Shown here: piece after piece, positions 63,104 through 64,000 of the stretch
How the letters are laid out: each line of letters begins with the position of its first letter
How positions within the stretch are numbered: the stretch's first letter is position 1
Origin: Gammaproteobacteria bacterium
GTDB taxonomy: Bacteria > Pseudomonadota > Gammaproteobacteria > Granulosicoccales > Granulosicoccaceae
Length of the DNA: 64,000 bases
Assembly (NCBI GenBank): GCA_002746645.1
Contig: PDPU01000024.1
Coordinates: 62,001 to 126,000, forward strand
Reading direction: 5' to 3'
Position numbers and translations under genes: made by a program
The notes under the pieces: generated by a model
What the model was told of the DNA's origin: nothing
The model's input: the letters and a program-made list of their open reading frames with translations, nothing else
Database searches by the model: none

Positions 63104-63954
63104 AACGAGTGTCCCCGTTCCCCTTGCTGCTGGTTCTGGTTTCCTGTGCCGGCTTTACCGGACGGGTTTCCGGCAAGGAACCGCCGATTCAATCGGTGCC
63201 CGCTATCGTGATTGCAGTTGCGTCGGATCAAGCCGTATCGGATCAAGCCGTGTCGGATGCAGGTGTCTTGAACAAGATCGATGCAGCGCCCCTCGTTCGG
63301 GCCAGTTCACTGCTTGGCGAGCGGCGCCTCTTCTTCGATCACGCCGAGCGTGAACGACGCCGCGAGGCGCGCGGGATAGCGCGGGGAATGTCACGGGAAA
63401 TGGCGGGAGGTTCGGCAGATCATGAAGCCGAACCGGCACCGGCAATCGTGGCTCTTGTCGACGACACCGACACCGACACCGACACTGGCACCGACGCTGC
63501 TCGCGTGGCATCGGCCGCGCATCCGACGCCGGCAGACAAGTCACGAGCCGGCGCGGTGAGCCACCGGAGAAGCATCGACAAGCGTGCCGGCACCGGGAAT
63601 CATCGGAGCGCCATCGACAAACCTGCCACCACTGCCGTGGTTCGCGGGAGTGGTTCGCCGGGCACTGTGCGCTATGGCGGCTGGCTGCAGACGCACAAGG
63701 GTGTGCTGTTGTTTCTCGGCAACCGGCCTTGTGCCGAATCCGGCGAAATACTGATTGATTCACCAGGTATTCATCACTTCCGTTGTCGCGCACAACTCGA
63801 AGAACTCCTGTCTCGAAGTCTCTCGTCACGGGGGCAACCGTCAGGAGAGCGCTGGCCGGACTTCTATCTGTCGCTCCCTGATGGCACGCTGCGCATCAGT
63901 CACGAAGGAAGGGACGTACTGCTGCGCACCGGGGACAGGCTGGCGCTGCCATGA
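63100..63954 (+). CDS. Exported protein in the PilP/GspB/MshK position
   Basis: 284 residues from a GTG in a GTGA overlap. A signal peptide (FPLLLVLVSCAGFTG) is followed by a disordered middle with a Thr-Asp run (nucleotides about 63460-63500) and basic stretches, and a small C-terminal beta domain: RYGGWLQTHKGVLLFLGNRP, then SLPDGTLRISHEGRDVLLRT and GDRLALP. This resembles the short OB-like domains of proteins connecting inner-membrane assembly factors with the secretin, but similarity is weak. Position in the operon is the main argument. Confidence 0.55.
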   Translation: MKRVSPFPLLLVLVSCAGFTGRVSGKEPPIQSVPAIVIAVASDQAVSDQAVSDAGVLNKIDAAPLVRASSLLGERRLFFDHAERERRREARGIARGMSREMAGGSADHEAEPAPAIVALVDDTDTDTDTGTDAARVASAAHPTPADKSRAGAVSHRRSIDKRAGTGNHRSAIDKPATTAVVRGSGSPGTVRYGGWLQTHKGVLLFLGNRPCAESGEILIDSPGIHHFRCRAQLEELLSRSLSSRGQPSGERWPDFYLSLPDGTLRISHEGRDVLLRTGDRLALP

Positions 63955-64000
63955 ACACAGGACAGCATGGACATGCAGTGACGCTGCTGCTCGTGTCGCT
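63951..64000 (+). CDS. Start of the next gene of the pilus/secretion operon (partial)
   Basis: ATG 63951 overlaps the previous stop as ATGA, and 16 codons are visible, reading MNTGQHGHAVTLLLVS. The pattern of a short polar lead then a hydrophobic helix resembles PilX/MshP-type minor pilin-like proteins, but there is too little to decide. Confidence 0.5.
   Translation, partial: MNTGQHGHAVTLLLVS

Overview
The window is one contiguous stretch of GC-rich chromosome (roughly 60% G+C by eye) with about 50 protein genes on both strands. I recognised no tRNA, rRNA, CRISPR array, prophage or intact insertion sequence. The gene set points to a gammaproteobacterium: a rhodanese-glutaredoxin-SecB block, UbiK next to the YifB/ComM ATPase, complete yejABEF and ynjBCD-F operons, PqiA, and MSHA/type IV pilus-like assembly genes. 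The genus cannot be set from sequence alone. A marine, Chromatiales- or Granulosicoccus-like lineage is only a guess.

Layout. 1-3112: the end of a TelA-like gene, an SPFH/GYF protein and a zinc-ribbon membrane protein in one operon. 3134-4680: a Rid-family protein divergent from an AraC regulator, then a VOC protein. 4982-6943: an AGCS amino-acid:cation symporter divergent from a small conserved protein. 6985-12491: GlmS, a beta-propeller lipoprotein and an FMN lactate dehydrogenase. 12533-19318: a PfkB-type kinase and the yejFEBA peptide importer, on the minus strand. 19427-23763: the ynjBCD-F operon. 23821-24378: an orphan HTH regulator behind a perfect palindrome. 24308-28742: an RND pump and its adaptor. 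28797-30260: GabD.

30513-36074 is the least understood region. It holds a small membrane protein, a membrane-anchored coiled-coil protein, a secreted protein and a two-gene operon. In that operon a very repetitive envelope protein ending in a TerB-like domain overlaps a small protein resembling a J-domain without HPD. 36368-39848: MATE exporter, rhomboid protease and APC permease. 39933-41264: a lipoprotein, then about 690 bases without a gene but with a dense run of perfect hairpins. 41265-47067: UbiK, ComM, an O-antigen-ligase-like protein, a class V aminotransferase and a Nudix hydrolase. 47107-51965: a CAP-domain lipoprotein with a giant repeat, an AEC transporter, PqiA and an MFS transporter. 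52207-55137: di-heme cytochrome c5, rhodanese, glutaredoxin, SecB and TrmL. 55444-64000: an AAA ATPase, a secretin, a GspE ATPase, a GspF platform protein and four tightly overlapping genes of an MSHA/type II secretion-like machine that continues past the window.

A recurring oddity is in-frame simple-sequence expansion inside otherwise ordinary genes: Leu-Ser-Asp-Thr-Asp, Glu-Pro, Glu-His and Thr-Glu tracts at 34-35.4 kb, an 8-residue Gly/Thr/Asp/Asn/Ala repeat at 47.6-48.7 kb, a Ser-Ser-Ala-Pro repeat inside the zinc motif of the GspE-like ATPase, and a 10-bp intergenic repeat in front of the secretin gene. All product assignments come from reading motifs and recalled families; no database search was run.
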